This document shows positions 1-11,848 of a stretch of DNA of 64,000 nucleotides, piece by piece. Made by a program: the position numbers and the translations under genes. How positions within the stretch are numbered: position 1 is the stretch's first letter; the number at the start of each line of letters is the position of its first letter. Source of the stretch: Gnetum montanum (lineage: Eukaryota > Streptophyta > Gnetopsida > Gnetales > Gnetaceae); NCBI GenBank assembly GCA_015680685.1, contig MNCI01033545.1:1-64000 (forward strand), given 5' to 3'. Below the pieces are notes generated by a model that had not been told where the DNA came from, ran no database searches, and worked only from the letters and a program-made list of their open reading frames with translations.

Positions 1-547
1 GCACAGACAGGCTCAAATTAAACATACAAGACATCCTCTAGGTCAAGTACCAGTTACACTTCAAAAACAAGTCTTAAAGGTGGAATTTTGACACAAAACA
101 CATCATTTTTTGTCATGCATGCTGAGGTCATGCTAGTAGTGTGAGCCCAGCGTGAGCACTAGTCATGACCAAGCAAAAGTACTTTAGACACACGTTGAGG
201 GCATGCCAGGACAAGATCAATGCACGCTAGTGACCTTGGTGAAGCAAAACATTTCCAGCAGTAGCCAGGTCACAGATTCAAAAATTCCACGTGAGCCGAA
301 GGCAAATGCCCTTATTGTACATTATCAGTCATTGTAAATTTTTCACATTTTGAGTTGGTCAAGGTCTTACACTACAAATTGTACATGGGCATAAGCTAGC
401 TTGTGTAAGCTAAAATAGATTGTAAGATACAGTGTATCTGGTCTAGAACGTAGTATGCCTATGTACACTTGTCACATGATCCACTTTTCGCTCATCTCAT
501 AGCCATTGACCTCATTCACAAATCCTACTCCTGAGCCTAGCAAAATT

Positions 548-555
548 TATAAATA
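548..555 (+). promoter_or_regulatory. TATA box of the putative LTR
   Basis: TATAAATA followed by CCCTG. It is the only strong TATA match in the first kilobase and lies about 230 bases before the minisatellite. It is read as the LTR promoter only if the surrounding LTR call is right. Confidence 0.3.
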
Positions 556-784
556 CCCTGTTCATTGACATAAATGGTGGATAATTTTGCAAAAATGATG
601 ATCTAAAGAGCATTAACTGGCAACCTTGGATGCTCAAGCACATGCAATCCCTGGCACTTGAGCATCTGCAAATGCTTCATCCTTCATCCTGGGGCTTGAT
701 GCTTGACCTGCCATCTACACACGTAGCTGCGTTTTGACTGGTGTACTTTATTCTCTAAATCAATACAATACAATCTTTTGCCTT

Positions 785-955
785 CCATTGCATTGTTTAC
801 ATTATTCTGGTTCATTGCACTATTTACATTATTCTGGTTGATTGCACTATTTACATTATTTTGATTCATTGCACTGTTTACATTATTCTTGTTCATTGTG
901 CTGTTTACATTATTCTAGTTCATTTTTTTACATTTGCATCATTCTAGTCTATTCT
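785..955. repeat. 27-bp minisatellite
   Basis: About six head-to-tail copies of a 27-bp unit containing the core TTTACATTATTCTGGTT, separated by CATTGCACTA-like segments. Copies differ by a few substitutions and the last is degraded. Because 27 is divisible by three, the minus strand stays open and reads as a nine-residue repeat (NNVNSAMNQ). I take that open frame as a by-product of the repeat, not a gene. Confidence 0.85.
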
Positions 956-1189
956 TACATTACATCTACGCTCCGTTTACATATTCATGTTACGTTTGTT
1001 ATGATAACCCCAACACAAGCCATAGCTTACGCTCGGGGAAGTCCTTGGTTGATTTGCATGCAGACCATCCAAGGCACTCTACCTTTGTTTTTTCAGCTTG
1101 CCCTCATGCAAAGACAGGGTCAGCTGTATCTCTTTGTAGATCTTTCAACATTCGTTTTTCCTCCAGCCTTATGCTGACGATTTTGGATA

Positions 1190-3437
1190 GTACAGTTGTG
1201 AGTGTACAACCCTTGTAGCATTTCATTGTTGTGTCTATGGAGGAATTTCACCCTGCATGGATGGAGTAGGAGGTAACTGAGTTGAAGGTGGAGGTGTAGG
1301 TGCAAAGGGATGTGGAGGATGATAAGGATACTGATATGGATTTTTCAATCAAGTAGATAGTGAATGTGTTTGGTGGTACTCTGGAGGGTAATAGTGATGC
1401 TAGAATGATGCATGACTTTCCAAACTTCTAGGGGAGATGAGTTGCTAAACATAGTACCTATATGGATCTAGTTGCCTATAAGGGTACTACTAACTTGGTG
1501 GTGGCATTCTCCACGATCGTGGTTGGTACCATTGTTGGTACTATTCATAATGTTGTGGAGGAGTTCCACTTAGTTAGCAAGCTTGTTGTTATTGGTGGAA
1601 TTATCATAGACTACCTTGAGGATAAGGTAATCATCTTGGAGCTTGCCTATGTGCTAGGTGGGGATTTAGTGTGTACACTCCAAATTCTTGTAAGTGTGGC
1701 ACCACCGGGCAACATCCCTTTAGATGTTCATATTGACATATGTCACATTTAGTTTCATCATTAGAATTAGACTCCACAACTTTCTCTACTATAGTAGCTT
1801 TGCCCTTACCTCTTTAGTAGCATGTTTAGCTTCTTTTCGTCGTCTATGATTACAATCACTATTTTTCTCTTTGGATTCTTTAGCAATTTTCAAAGTAGTT
1901 TGAAACTTTTCATCCAAAGAGTCCCATAACTTATCAACCTTGGCTGAAATGTCAGAAATAGATTTTTGGATAGGCAAAATCTTTCTATTCACCACTTCAT
2001 CAAGTGGTGATTCCTCCTTATCACAAAATTGGACCTCTTATTTTCTAATGGATGGGTCCCTATTATACTCTTGAGCACTCTCCCTTTTTTGTAGCTCACT
2101 TTCTTCTTTTGCTACTTGCTCAATTAGCCTTTAGATCTGATGAGCTCTCATTTCAAACAACCTCCCTTTGGCATACACCCCAAAGGTTCTTCTTCTTTCT
2201 ACCCTAAGCTCAAATATGATGTGGCAAAGTTGTTCTTTCTGAGAGTAACCATGACTAGGACATCTATGTAGGAGTGAATAGTATCATCCCATGGTGGCAT
2301 CCAAGGGTTTGTGTGCTCCTTGTTTTCAACCTTCAATTTTACCTCTCAAATTAGACACTCTGGAGTATGTTTCATATTTATCATTGAATAGTTCTAACAC
2401 AGTATTCCATCTTCAGATGGATTCTAGTTCTAAGGACCAGTACCAACTTTCAGCTTTCTTAATGTGTGTCCTTGGAAAAAGCTTGAGTTTCTTCCACTCA
2501 TTCTCAATGTTTTGTAAGGCACAAGCATCTTGAAAAGCTTACAAATGTGTCTGTGGATCAAAGTTGTATCCCCTCTCAAATCTTGGAATATTGTTCATAT
2601 CTAGGCACTTGATTCAACTATCCTTCATATGCCTAGTTGGAATCTTACTACCTCCGCAATGTTAAGCATACTTCGAGTTGCTAGTAAAGGTTCATCATCA
2701 TCACTACGTTAGTGATGCTAATGATGGTTTCAGCCACCCCTTCGATTTTGGTAGCCTTCACAATCATTATGATTTCATCAATCACCTTCATCATGGTTGT
2801 TTCAACGATGGCTTCTATGAGAACCATCAGATGAAGAGAAATTTTTGAAATCAGATGAAGAGGATGAAGAGGAAGATGGACTACGACTGCCACTATGGTA
2901 TCTACCACCACTCTTACACTTTTTATGATCTCCATCATTAGATCCCTTGTTATTATGATGTTCACCTGAGTCCCTACCTTGGCTATCACTCTTTCTTGAA
3001 CTCGATTTATGAATAGTTGATCATAGGATTAAGTTCACACCCTCACCATCATTAGCAGGGGGTGGAGAATCTTCATGTTGAGAACCTTCATGTGGAGGAT
3101 CCTTATTGTCCTCTTGATCTAGTAGGAACAAGGGGTTAGTGTAATGTTTCTCCTTTGTGCCTTCATGGATTCTCTCCTGACATTTATCTCGCTCATGTTA
3201 TGTTTTAGTGGGATGATAGTTCTAAGTGTCATATCCATCCACAACATACTCTTCATGAAGATATGCTATGCCCAACTTCTTAAGGGTTTTAATTAGCTTT
3301 CCAGGCACAAATCTATCAAGGGGAAAAACAACATTGCCCTCCATATCATACCATCACATTTGTTCATCTTGATGTAGGATGAAGGTGAAATTCAACACAA
3401 ACTCATCTGGATGAGTGTATACCACCTTGCATTCCTA
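1190..3437 (-). pseudogene. gag: E1 gag, decayed Ty3/gypsy
   Basis: Gag polyprotein of an Athila-like element, normally the structural protein of the retrotransposon particle. On the minus strand, running leftwards, one can read an N-terminal part near 3430-3000, a serine-rich stretch near 2830-2890, and the retrotransposon gag domain near 2620-2290. That domain contains NIPRFERG, AFQDACALQNIENEW, KLKLFPRT and WNTVLELFNDKYETYSRV. A lysine-rich part with LPIQKSISDISAKVDKLWDSL follows (about 1990-1790), then a proline/histidine-rich tail near 1300. Several stops interrupt the frame. The start codon region and 5' leader are missing because the gag joins directly to the LTR near 3440. No protease or pol lies to the left: unrelated sequence starts near 1190. 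The same gag is present in E3, E4, E5, E6 and E8. Confidence 0.8.
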
Positions 3438-3439
3438 TG

Positions 3440-4366
3440 GGATTGGTGGTTTAGTACATCCAACCATATGAATCACGAAGTGTCCACACATGAATCAGTT
3501 GAATTTCACAAACTTTATTATTTCCAGTTCACTAGCCCTTTAGAAAGTGAATCTAGCCTTAAGATTTATTGTTGTCCTCCCAATTACACTTGTGACATTC
3601 ATTGGTATGGTTAAGTGTAATTGAGGCATCTGATTTTTATCATTTTGTATTTTATGTTTTGGGTGCTTGAAATGTAGGAAAAGGAAATTGATTAACTAAT
3701 ATAAATTAATTAATTAACTACTATTTAACTAATCCTAACACAAGTATCCATTTCGACTTTCTGTACATGTCTTAAACCCACGTATCCATTACTAGATGAC
3801 CAAACACTATGCTACTGGGTGTACCAAGTGATAATGCTACTAGGATTAACAAGTGAATACATGTTACTTTTGAAGCAATCATACTTATGTATTTAATCTA
3901 TCTAGCTTAATAATCTCATTAACTCAATTGCTAGAAAATAATTGAGAATAATTAACAAATAATTGAAAACATTGAATGCATAAATAAAAGAGCTAATCTA
4001 TCCAAAGTGCTACAAGGTTTATTAGAAAGCTCATGTTTATTGCTACACACACTGTCATGTTCAGGTACAACAATGCTTGAATAAATATCTGTACACTCAA
4101 TGACTCCTATTGTGAGCACTTAGGGAAAACATTCTAACTTTCAAATGGAAAAAATTGCAAGAGCTTCACTACAATTGAAATCTAGACTCCTCATAAATGT
4201 AGTTGGTAGATGTGTATTTATAGGTGATGGATAGACATTGCGTCAATGAGGCATCGTTGATGTAGGTCAACATGCATCGATTGGGCCTCATGGACGAGGC
4301 CTCATTGACACGATTAACTACATTGACAAGGCCTTATCAACACAACCAACCAACAATGACTCATCA
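3440..4366 (-). mobile_element. E1 5' LTR (right-hand end)
   Basis: The segment from CAACCATATGAATCAC (about 3460) follows the same order as the LTRs of E3-E5 and ends in TCATCA at 4366, the family's terminal motif. The outer end that should read TGATGAG plus about 30 bases, the tRNA primer site and the leader are all missing. Gag sequence runs straight into the LTR near 3440, so an internal deletion removed them. Immediately after 4366 the sequence resumes in the middle of another LTR (E2). This is best explained by E1 having inserted into E2's LTR. Confidence 0.65.
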
Positions 4367-4649
4367 ATTGCCACTCAAATAAGACATCCTACAACTTACT
4401 TAGATTCACACTGTGGGCACTCACTCACTATTCTCTAAAACTATCAAATAAAATTGCAAGGGTTTAGCTACTTTATTGACAAAAGAATGGGATGAATCAT
4501 GCATCCAAGTGTTGTATTTATAGGTAGGCATGCATCTTGCAATATTGGATATCCGATGTTGAAACTTATACTTCGATATCGAGGCTAAGATATCAGATCC
4601 TTGATAGCAGATGCCAAATATCTTAGCCTATTGAAAACATGATTTTTCA
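4367..4649 (-). mobile_element. E2 3' LTR, right-hand remnant
   Basis: It begins mid-LTR with ATTGCCACTCAAATAAGA, equivalent to position 36693 in E5 and 55180 in E7, and runs to CATGATTTTTCA at 4649. It is followed by the polypurine-tract complement TACCCCCAC. The missing left part of this LTR should lie left of the window, beyond E1. The first bases, ATTGC, are the predicted target duplication of E1. Confidence 0.7.
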
Positions 4650-7257
4650 TACCCCCACAACTAAATGAAAATTTGTTCTCGAGTGAACAAACGGATGAAC
4701 ATGTTTCTTATAGAATATTGGGAAGGTATGAGATTATTGACTAACTCTAAGTGCTATAGTGGTGTGTACAAAAAATGACATACTTACATGACAAAACAAA
4801 AATAAAATTTAAGGTGGCTTAATGTAGTTTGTATTCCAAGCAGTGGTGGCTCTTCCATCGGCTTCTTCCCTATTTTAGGTTTCTGGAATTGATATTTGTT
4901 TAGGAGCACTTGAAGTTTCTTCTCTTTTTTCCTTGTCTTCTTTTCCATCCACTCTCTTTACTAAGTATGGCATAGAGACTCACTCATTTTTAATTGTTGC
5001 ATTAGCATGTTTATTTCACTAGAATTGGTACACATCTCCTAAGTACCATTCTCCATTGTTGGTTAATGTAGGTTGTAAAGGAGACACTTGAAGTTGCATC
5101 TTTATAGATTCCATGTTGGAAAGGTCCTCCTTCTAGTAGTCTCTTTGGGATCATCTACAATCAATCAAGAGTTTAGGATTACCAAAATGCTATCATTGAT
5201 GCTTAATTGTTCATAATCCTTCTCATACTCTTGGTTAGATCAAGTTATTATCATCTTATGATTCCATAGTTAGAAGATTTTGCAAAAAGGAAACCCCTTA
5301 GGTATTATGTTATTTAGTTACCAATGACCTTCTTACTGATTTCTTTGTTATTATGGCCTAAAATAGTTGATATGATCTATTAGGAGTATTATCTGAATCT
5401 TTCTGACCAAAGTTTTATCTAAATATGTCTAGCCTTAGTTTGATTGATTAGCATTAAGATTCTTATTATCTCTTTGTACTCACCCTTTATAATATCTTTT
5501 GGTGTTAAGAATATTTGGCTCAAATTTTTAAATTTTCATTCACTTCTATCGCACATCACACTTGCAAATTTGGTTGATTTGTTCTAAATGTTACCTAGAA
5601 CACTGTAATTTTCTTAATAATGCACCTTGGGCCCCCACAACTAAGTTGAGTGCTTTGAGATCAACAAGATTTAAGAATTTTGGAAATTAGAGCTATAAGA
5701 GTGAAGTTATTACCTTTGGAAGCTAGTGTGCAAGAGGGTTGAGGAAAAAACTACAAAAACGTCTCTTGCTACAAATGAGAGAAATGAAAAATTTCACTAA
5801 CTCTTACACGTATATATATTATTTCTATATGTGCAACATTGTAGATAGAATATCAGAGGTGCCTATGACATTGTAACTATGATGTCACCATTAAAAGGTT
5901 TAAATTTCATGAATGTCTCAAAAAAATGAGTCAAATGGAATATCTAGAAGATGTAAAGCTTGGCTGGAGGATCATGGTCATTAATGATGCACAATTTTCA
6001 AAAATTTAGCCTTCAAGATTCACGAAGAAGGAATCTTGAGCAATGTAAGTTTATGGTATGGATAAGAAATGGATAATATGAATAGATTATTAGATGATAT
6101 GGGAAGTTTATTAGATGTTTTTGAAGGCACAAGATGATGTGGAATTTCTTGGCAAGTATGAAATACAAAAGTTATACAAGTGGATCCTCCCCAAAGTATG
6201 CTCTAGCCCTTAGTGCCCTTGTATAAACATGGCTAAAAGTGTCCTTATGCACTCAAGGAGTTCAATGTAATGCATATTTGTTTAGCAAAACACACACATG
6301 TTAGTATTGCTGAAGTGGGAAAATAACACTATATTATACAAAACCACAAGTTATAATTATTCATACAATGAGATGAGATAGACTTAGAAGGGATTGCAAA
6401 AATCAGGATGTGAGGTGTCTTACCATAGGCATAATGAATACTTGTGTTTTATTGGTGGTTAAAGTATTCATTAGCCTTTTTGTCCAAGATTCAAACCAAG
6501 TCCATACCACTATGTAGTGACATCACATTCCTTTACCTTTAAGATTCATAATCATAAGACTATCATTGTTGCAAGGAGTATCAACACTTGGCATTTTGTC
6601 TAAGGAAGGATTTTATTCATTTCACCTCATTTTATTTTATTTTATTTTATTTGAGATTCCTAATAATTCACCTACCTTCCGACATGGGTAACATGTCTTT
6701 CTAGTGGGACCACCCTAGAGATTTATTCTGTACATGAGTTTTATTTTTATCTATGTCAAACTTACTAGAGGACTACCTTCAAGCATGGTTTACATGTCTT
6801 TCCAATGACATGGTAAGAAAGCACTTATTGTACTCTTACTTCCATTTTGTGTTAGATCTACAAGGGTATAATTACAACCTTAGAAACATGATAGAACATA
6901 TAGTAGCAGTGTAAGAGATTCCACAAGTTCCCTTGCTGTCACACCCTTTACATTCCCACTTGGTTCTTCACTTTTCTATCCAAGCATAAAGATCACAACT
7001 TTATTCTTAGTTTGATGATGGAAAGAATATCATTATGGCCATGATAAGAACCTATTATTATTAAAATATATGGATGGATGGATGGTGTGGTCTTAGTGTA
7101 CAAATAAGCAGTCTCTTATGATTTGATAACATAGAGAAATCTTCACCTTATTGAGACAACATCTTACTTTATTCAATGTGTTTTATTCAAGATTGATAGA
7201 AACATGTATAAGTAACATGCAAACAAAGTATGAAAAATTTTAAAAGATATTAAGAAT
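4650..7257 (-). mobile_element. E2 interior, non-coding 3' half (part 1)
   Basis: It starts with the complement of the polypurine tract (GTGGGGGTA in sense) and follows the E5 interior from 36963 to about 39530 and the E7 interior from 55451 to 57651 over its length. No pol domain or other coding sequence could be read. It contains an (ATTTT)n run near 6629-6652 and a GGAT tetranucleotide run near 7070-7085. It stops at 7257, where E3 is inserted, and resumes at 27308 with continuous homology to E5. Confidence 0.75.
7253..7257. repeat. E3 target-site duplication, left copy
   Basis: AGAAT directly precedes the E3 LTR and is repeated at 27303-27307 directly after the other LTR. The empty site is visible in E5 near 39530, where one AGAAT is followed by GAAAAATATTTTC. 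Confidence 0.9.
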
Positions 7258-8056
7258 TGATGAGACATGAGGTACCCCTACACCCAACCATATGAATCAC
7301 TAAGGCATTTACGCATGATCCGATCAAACTTCATGGACCTATAGTTCTCTAGTACACTAGTTCTTCTAGGAAATGGACATTGAGAATGTTCATTGTCTTC
7401 CCAACTACACTTGTGAAGTTCAAGGGTATGGTTTAAATGTAGTTGAGGTACATGATTTTTTTTATTTTATGTTTTATAATTTTGATCACCTACAATAAGA
7501 ATGAAAGGTAAATTAATTTAAGATCTAATTCGCCTATTTCCTAGCTAGCCTAACACAAGTAACTGTCCTACTTTCTTGGACACATCCTGAACACATATAG
7601 TATTGCTAGGCTACCAAACATTAAATGTTGCTGAGTTACCAAGTACTATATTTATGCTTGAAGTGGTCATGCTTATGTTCATTAACTATTGGAAAGTAAT
7701 TGCTTAATTCAAATGCATTAAAGTAAAGTGCATGAAAAGAAACATTAATCTATTCTCAGCGCTGCAAGGATTGTCAAAAGAGTTCATTTTTATTCTTGTT
7801 ACATTGCTGTGCTCAAGTACATCAATGTTCAAAAAAGAACCATACACACATAGACTCCTTCTACGAGCACTCAGAAAATATTCTAACTCTGGAGAAAATA
7901 AACTGTAAGAGCTTTGCTACTCTTACTGGAAACTAATAAAAACTCATGAAAAAATAATGCCAAATCGGGAGCCTAGGCACTATATTTATAGGCCAACATA
8001 TACCCCCCAACGTCAGATATCCAACATTAGAGTAGATAGAGAAACACACTTCATCA
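7258..8056 (-). mobile_element. E3 3' LTR
   Basis: 799 bp, from TGATGAGACATGAGG to CTTCATCA, followed by TACCCCCAC (polypurine-tract complement). It aligns with the LTR at 26493-27302. Both carry variants distinct from E4 and E5, such as CTAGTTCTT and the CTTCATCA end, so the pair belongs together. Confidence 0.85.
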
Positions 8057-10106
8057 TACCCCCACAATTGAATGAAAACTTATCCTTGAGTGAAGAAGAG
8101 AAGGAACAAGTTCTTGCGAAATATTAGATAAGTATGGGATTATTGACTGACACACAAATTGACTTAGATGGAGCAACAGACTCTGAGTGCTCAAGTGTAT
8201 GGAGATACAATTTTATTTTTTTTATAAAATTAGGTGTTCTTGATAAGAGAAGTGAATACCCTAGATAACACTGACATCCAATGCCTCTTGGCAACTATAG
8301 AGCAAGGAAGAAGATCCAACCATCAAGAATGATCCTCGTTGTGTGGTACTACCACATCATCCTTGGTGAAGATAGTCTCACTGCCAGTCCATGCTTCCCA
8401 CTATAATCACAACAGAATCGTGAATTAGTATGCAATGTGTAACACATAGTTGTTAAATGTCTTGTCTCATCAATGGTTACACTCAGCTAGGTTATGATTG
8501 TGGTAGATTGATTCCTTTAGTAGTGTTAGCAAGAAGGCTACCAAATAGGGTAAAATAAATAAGTAGTCCATTAAATTTGAAACAATTTAACATAAGGAAA
8601 TATTTGAAGAGGGTGTAAGAATCCACAACAATAAAAAGAAAATTTTATTGAAAAAGGTTATGAAGATGTGCATAATTGGATGTCATTGATGGGGTAAACA
8701 AAAAGATTTGATTGTAAGAGTGTCTAAGGGTAAAGAACTTAACTAATCCAACCAAAAGGTATGTAAGTGGATCCTCCCCAAAGCAGGAATAAGCTTTTTA
8801 TGCCCTTACATAACTTCAAACCAAAGAGTTTGTGGGCCACATGGATGATTAATGGTTACAGAAGGTTAAGTATAAAAACCTAGAAGAAACTAACTAAGAA
8901 TTTCAACACATCAAACCAGGACATTGAATAAGAACATGAAACTAACAGTGAGGTGAGACATAAAAAGCATAGATGAATGAGAGAAAGAGAGTGAAATGGA
9001 GTTCCTAATTAAGGTCACATGAAGTATCTTATGGATTTTATGGTTAAATGACTTTGATAAGATCTATCATTAGTCCAGAACAAAACCAACCCTATGCAAT
9101 GATTGTGCATTGTCATTCTAAGACTAGTCCATCTCCTTGAGACACAAGAATGCTTCCACAAAACAACCACCATTCCTTATTAGAGAAGACAAGAGAAGTA
9201 GGAATTGAGGAAGGGCCTTAGTTAGAGGGGGCCTTTAGGCATGGGTAACATGTCTTTCTAGTTCTATAACTAGTGCTTGTAGCCTGTTTATTGTGTCTAA
9301 GGGGTGTGCTTTGAATTCCCATCCTTTTGTTTTTTATTTTTTTACTTTTTGAAATGGGAACCACACCATGCAAATATGTATGCATTTATTTTATATCAGG
9401 GTTGTGCTTTCAATTTTCATTATTTTTTTTCTGATGAGAACCACACCATGCAAAGACTTATTCAACTTGCTTTTATTAGTTGACACGGAATAGTAAGAAA
9501 TTCATGAAAATACACATGCATCCAAATGAACAAAAAGGCATAAAGAATATCGAATCCCCTTTAAGCCACACCCTATTCAAACCTTTGAATCCTTCCCAAT
9601 TCTGAAAACTACCAAAGTTACAAATTCGTTAAGGTTTCATTAATGAAGAAGGAACTGCACGTTTCTAGAACAAGGAAAAGCATAGAGTTTGTGGATGGGT
9701 GGATGTTATGGACTCATTGCCCATTGCATGAAAAGGAACCATGTCCTAATTGTTAGTAACTAGACACCAACAATCAAATAACAAAATAGTACATACCACC
9801 ATTAAGCAATGCATTACCATTGTACCTAGTACTTATTAACAAAAGTTAGGAAACCACATCAAAATAAAATAAAATAAAATAAAATATAAAAGAAAGTGTA
9901 AAATATTCAAGAAATAGCAAATGTACTAACAATGGTATAAAACAAAAAATTAGAGAAGAGTAATAACATGAAAATAAGAAAATGTAAAATAAAGAATGAG
10001 TAAAACAAAAACAATGTGTAAAACAAAAAATTGAAAAATTGAGGACTCACTTATATGATTACCATGGGTGGCCATCTCCCCCATGACTAAGTTGAAAGGA
10101 GGAAAT
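8057..10106 (-). mobile_element. E3 3' non-coding region
   Basis: Between the polypurine tract and the integrase stop region. No open frame with recognisable content. It holds an (AAAAT)n run (9861-9885). It resembles the E4 region 15836-17827, including the segment AGTGCTTGTAGCC. Long 3' non-coding regions are common in this lineage. Short open frames here, such as on the minus strand at 9950-10132, look accidental. Confidence 0.7.
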
Positions 10107-11293
10107 CTAAAATATGGAGCGTAGTTGTCCACTCAATGAGTCATTTGTTGTAATAGCTAGCTTATGCTCATGGAAAGGTTTAATTTGTTGGATGTTGACT
10201 AGATGTTTCTTTTCTGGGCTCTCAAGTTTGTAGATCATCATGGAGCCAGAAGGAAAAGTCTCGTAAATGATGTAAGGTCCTTCCCACAATGTTTGGAACT
10301 TAGTTCGTTGAGGTACATGTGTGGGGTTCCAATAGAGAACCTAATCTCCCAATTGAAATTTGACTATTCTAATTTTAATGTCATGATGCTTTTTGTTGTA
10401 GGCCTTGTGCAACTCATTAGATGATAGGGCTATCAATTTATTTTCATCTAGCAAGTTAAGATTCATTAGTCTTTCTTTTTGTGCTAGACTCAAGTCAAGG
10501 TCAAGGTCATAGGCTGTTGAAAGTGTATGAAGCTCAGACTGAATAGGAAGTGTTGGTAATTTTCCGTACACAAGCTCTTAGGGAGAATAGCCTATAGGAA
10601 GTTTCCATGTTAAGCAATAGGTCCAAAGAGCATTGTTGAGTTTTGTGCTCTAGTCTTTCTTGTACTTGCTAACAGTTTTTGTTAGTATCCTTGTGATTTC
10701 CTTATTGGTAGCCTCAACTTGACCATTGGCTTGGGGGTGGTAGGGTGTTGTGAGTTTATGTTCAACCCCCAAGAATTGCATGAACTTCTAAAAAGTAGTG
10801 CCTATAAAGTGAGTTCCATTATTAGAAATTAATGCACGTGGTACACCAAAGCTATTTAAAACATTTTGTTGTACAAACTAAGTAGCAGTAGAAGATGTAC
10901 AGCTGATGATGGCTATTACTTCTACCCATTTCATACAATATTCAATAGTGACTATGATGTATGCCTTTCCATTTGACATGGACAAGATGGGACCCATGAA
11001 GTCAATGCCCCAAATGTTGAAGGGTTCCAATGGTTGAATCCATTACTGTGGTCTCTTCATTTGAGCAGTCATTCCACCATCTCATTGGCATCATTCACAA
11101 GAGCATCCTTGAAGATTTTTGGCCAATAGTACCTTGCCATCAAGATTTTAATGGTCGTGCGTCTCCTAGCATAGTGTCCTCCACAAGGACCTTCATGCGC
11201 ATCTTGGAGAATGTGCAATTGATTAGCATCAAGGACACACCAACAAACTAGGCCATCGATGCACACCTTGTAGAGGTGTTCATTGATCTCCAT
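10107..11293 (-). pseudogene. pol: E3 integrase (pol C-terminal part)
   Basis: Remnant of the DDE integrase that would insert the cDNA copy. Reading leftwards on the minus strand: the zinc-binding region with GGHYARRRT and RYYWPKIFKDA (11200-11080), then the core with IWGIDFMGPI (about 11010), SNNGTHF (about 10830) and TPYHPQANGQVEATNKEI (about 10740). After that come the tail motif LGD (10345), the segment beginning WEGPYII (10285) and the segment IQQIKPFHEH (10170). The second catalytic aspartate, expected in S-D-x-G, is asparagine, and stops and frameshifts separate the blocks. Not functional. Confidence 0.85.
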
Positions 11294-11344
11294 GAAGTGT
11301 TTTACTTGGTGAAGAAACTACTATTTCTTTTGGTGGTCCAACCC

Positions 11345-11848
11345 TTATGGCATCTCTTGAGTGAGAAGATAGGTGAGAATGCCATCATACCAATTAGGCT
11401 CATTGGGTAATTGTTTAGTTATAGACCTAGCAAAGAGAAGTTCACTAGGAAACACATCAGATAGTGGGTTTTCTTCCTCTTTGTCATCCCATCGCAACCA
11501 AGACAAGGGATCAATGATCATATTCTTAGTTCCCTTTTGATCTACCATCGTAAGATCGAATTCCTGCAAGATCACTAGCCACTGTATGACATGGGGGTTC
11601 ACCATTGGCTTGTTCATCAAGAAGTGGATGGCACTGTGATCTATGTGCACAAACACCTTGTATCCAAGCACACAATGCCTAAACTTCTCTAAAGCAAACA
11701 CCATTGTTATCAATTTTTTTTCTATGGTGGTGTAGTTTAGTTGTGTATCCACAATGCTTTTGCTAGTGTAGTGGATGTAGTATGGACATTTCTTGTCATC
11801 CATTTGTATAAGCATGGCTCCCAAGGCATAATTTGATGCATCTGTCAT
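11345..11848 (-). pseudogene. pol: E3 RNase H domain of pol
   Basis: RNase H of the reverse transcriptase polyprotein, which would remove the RNA template. It is the longest open stretch in the element (167 codons), with MTDASNYALGAML at its start, YTSKSIVDTQLNYTTIEKKL, HCVLGYKVFVHIDHSAIHFL, and a tail EFDLTMVDQKGTKN. The first aspartate (TDAS) and the DHSA motif are retained. The open start at 11848 is an accident of a stop upstream, because RT sequence continues to the right in a broken frame. Confidence 0.85.

Larger units (their letters stand above)
1..1185 (+). mobile_element. Possible LTR (solo or partial) of an unrelated retrotransposon
   Basis: This stretch does not resemble the E1 interior that begins near 1190, nor any pol domain expected there. 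It has a good TATA box (TATAAATA, 548-555) in an otherwise non-coding context, followed by CAATACAATA and a minisatellite, then ends around 1015 in CCCCAACA. That layout (promoter, short transcribed leader, CA end) fits an LTR read on the plus strand. No second LTR, primer-binding site or target duplication could be identified, and the left end may lie outside the window. The short open frames here are not convincing genes. A non-TE origin is possible. Confidence 0.3.

Noticed and set aside
842-1177. 111-codon plus-strand frame
   Set aside because: It starts in the 27-bp minisatellite and has no recognisable domain; no support as a gene.
1462-1752. Val/Ile/Gly-rich plus-strand frame of 96 codons
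   Set aside because: Antisense to the C-terminal gag of E1; composition follows from the complementary codons.
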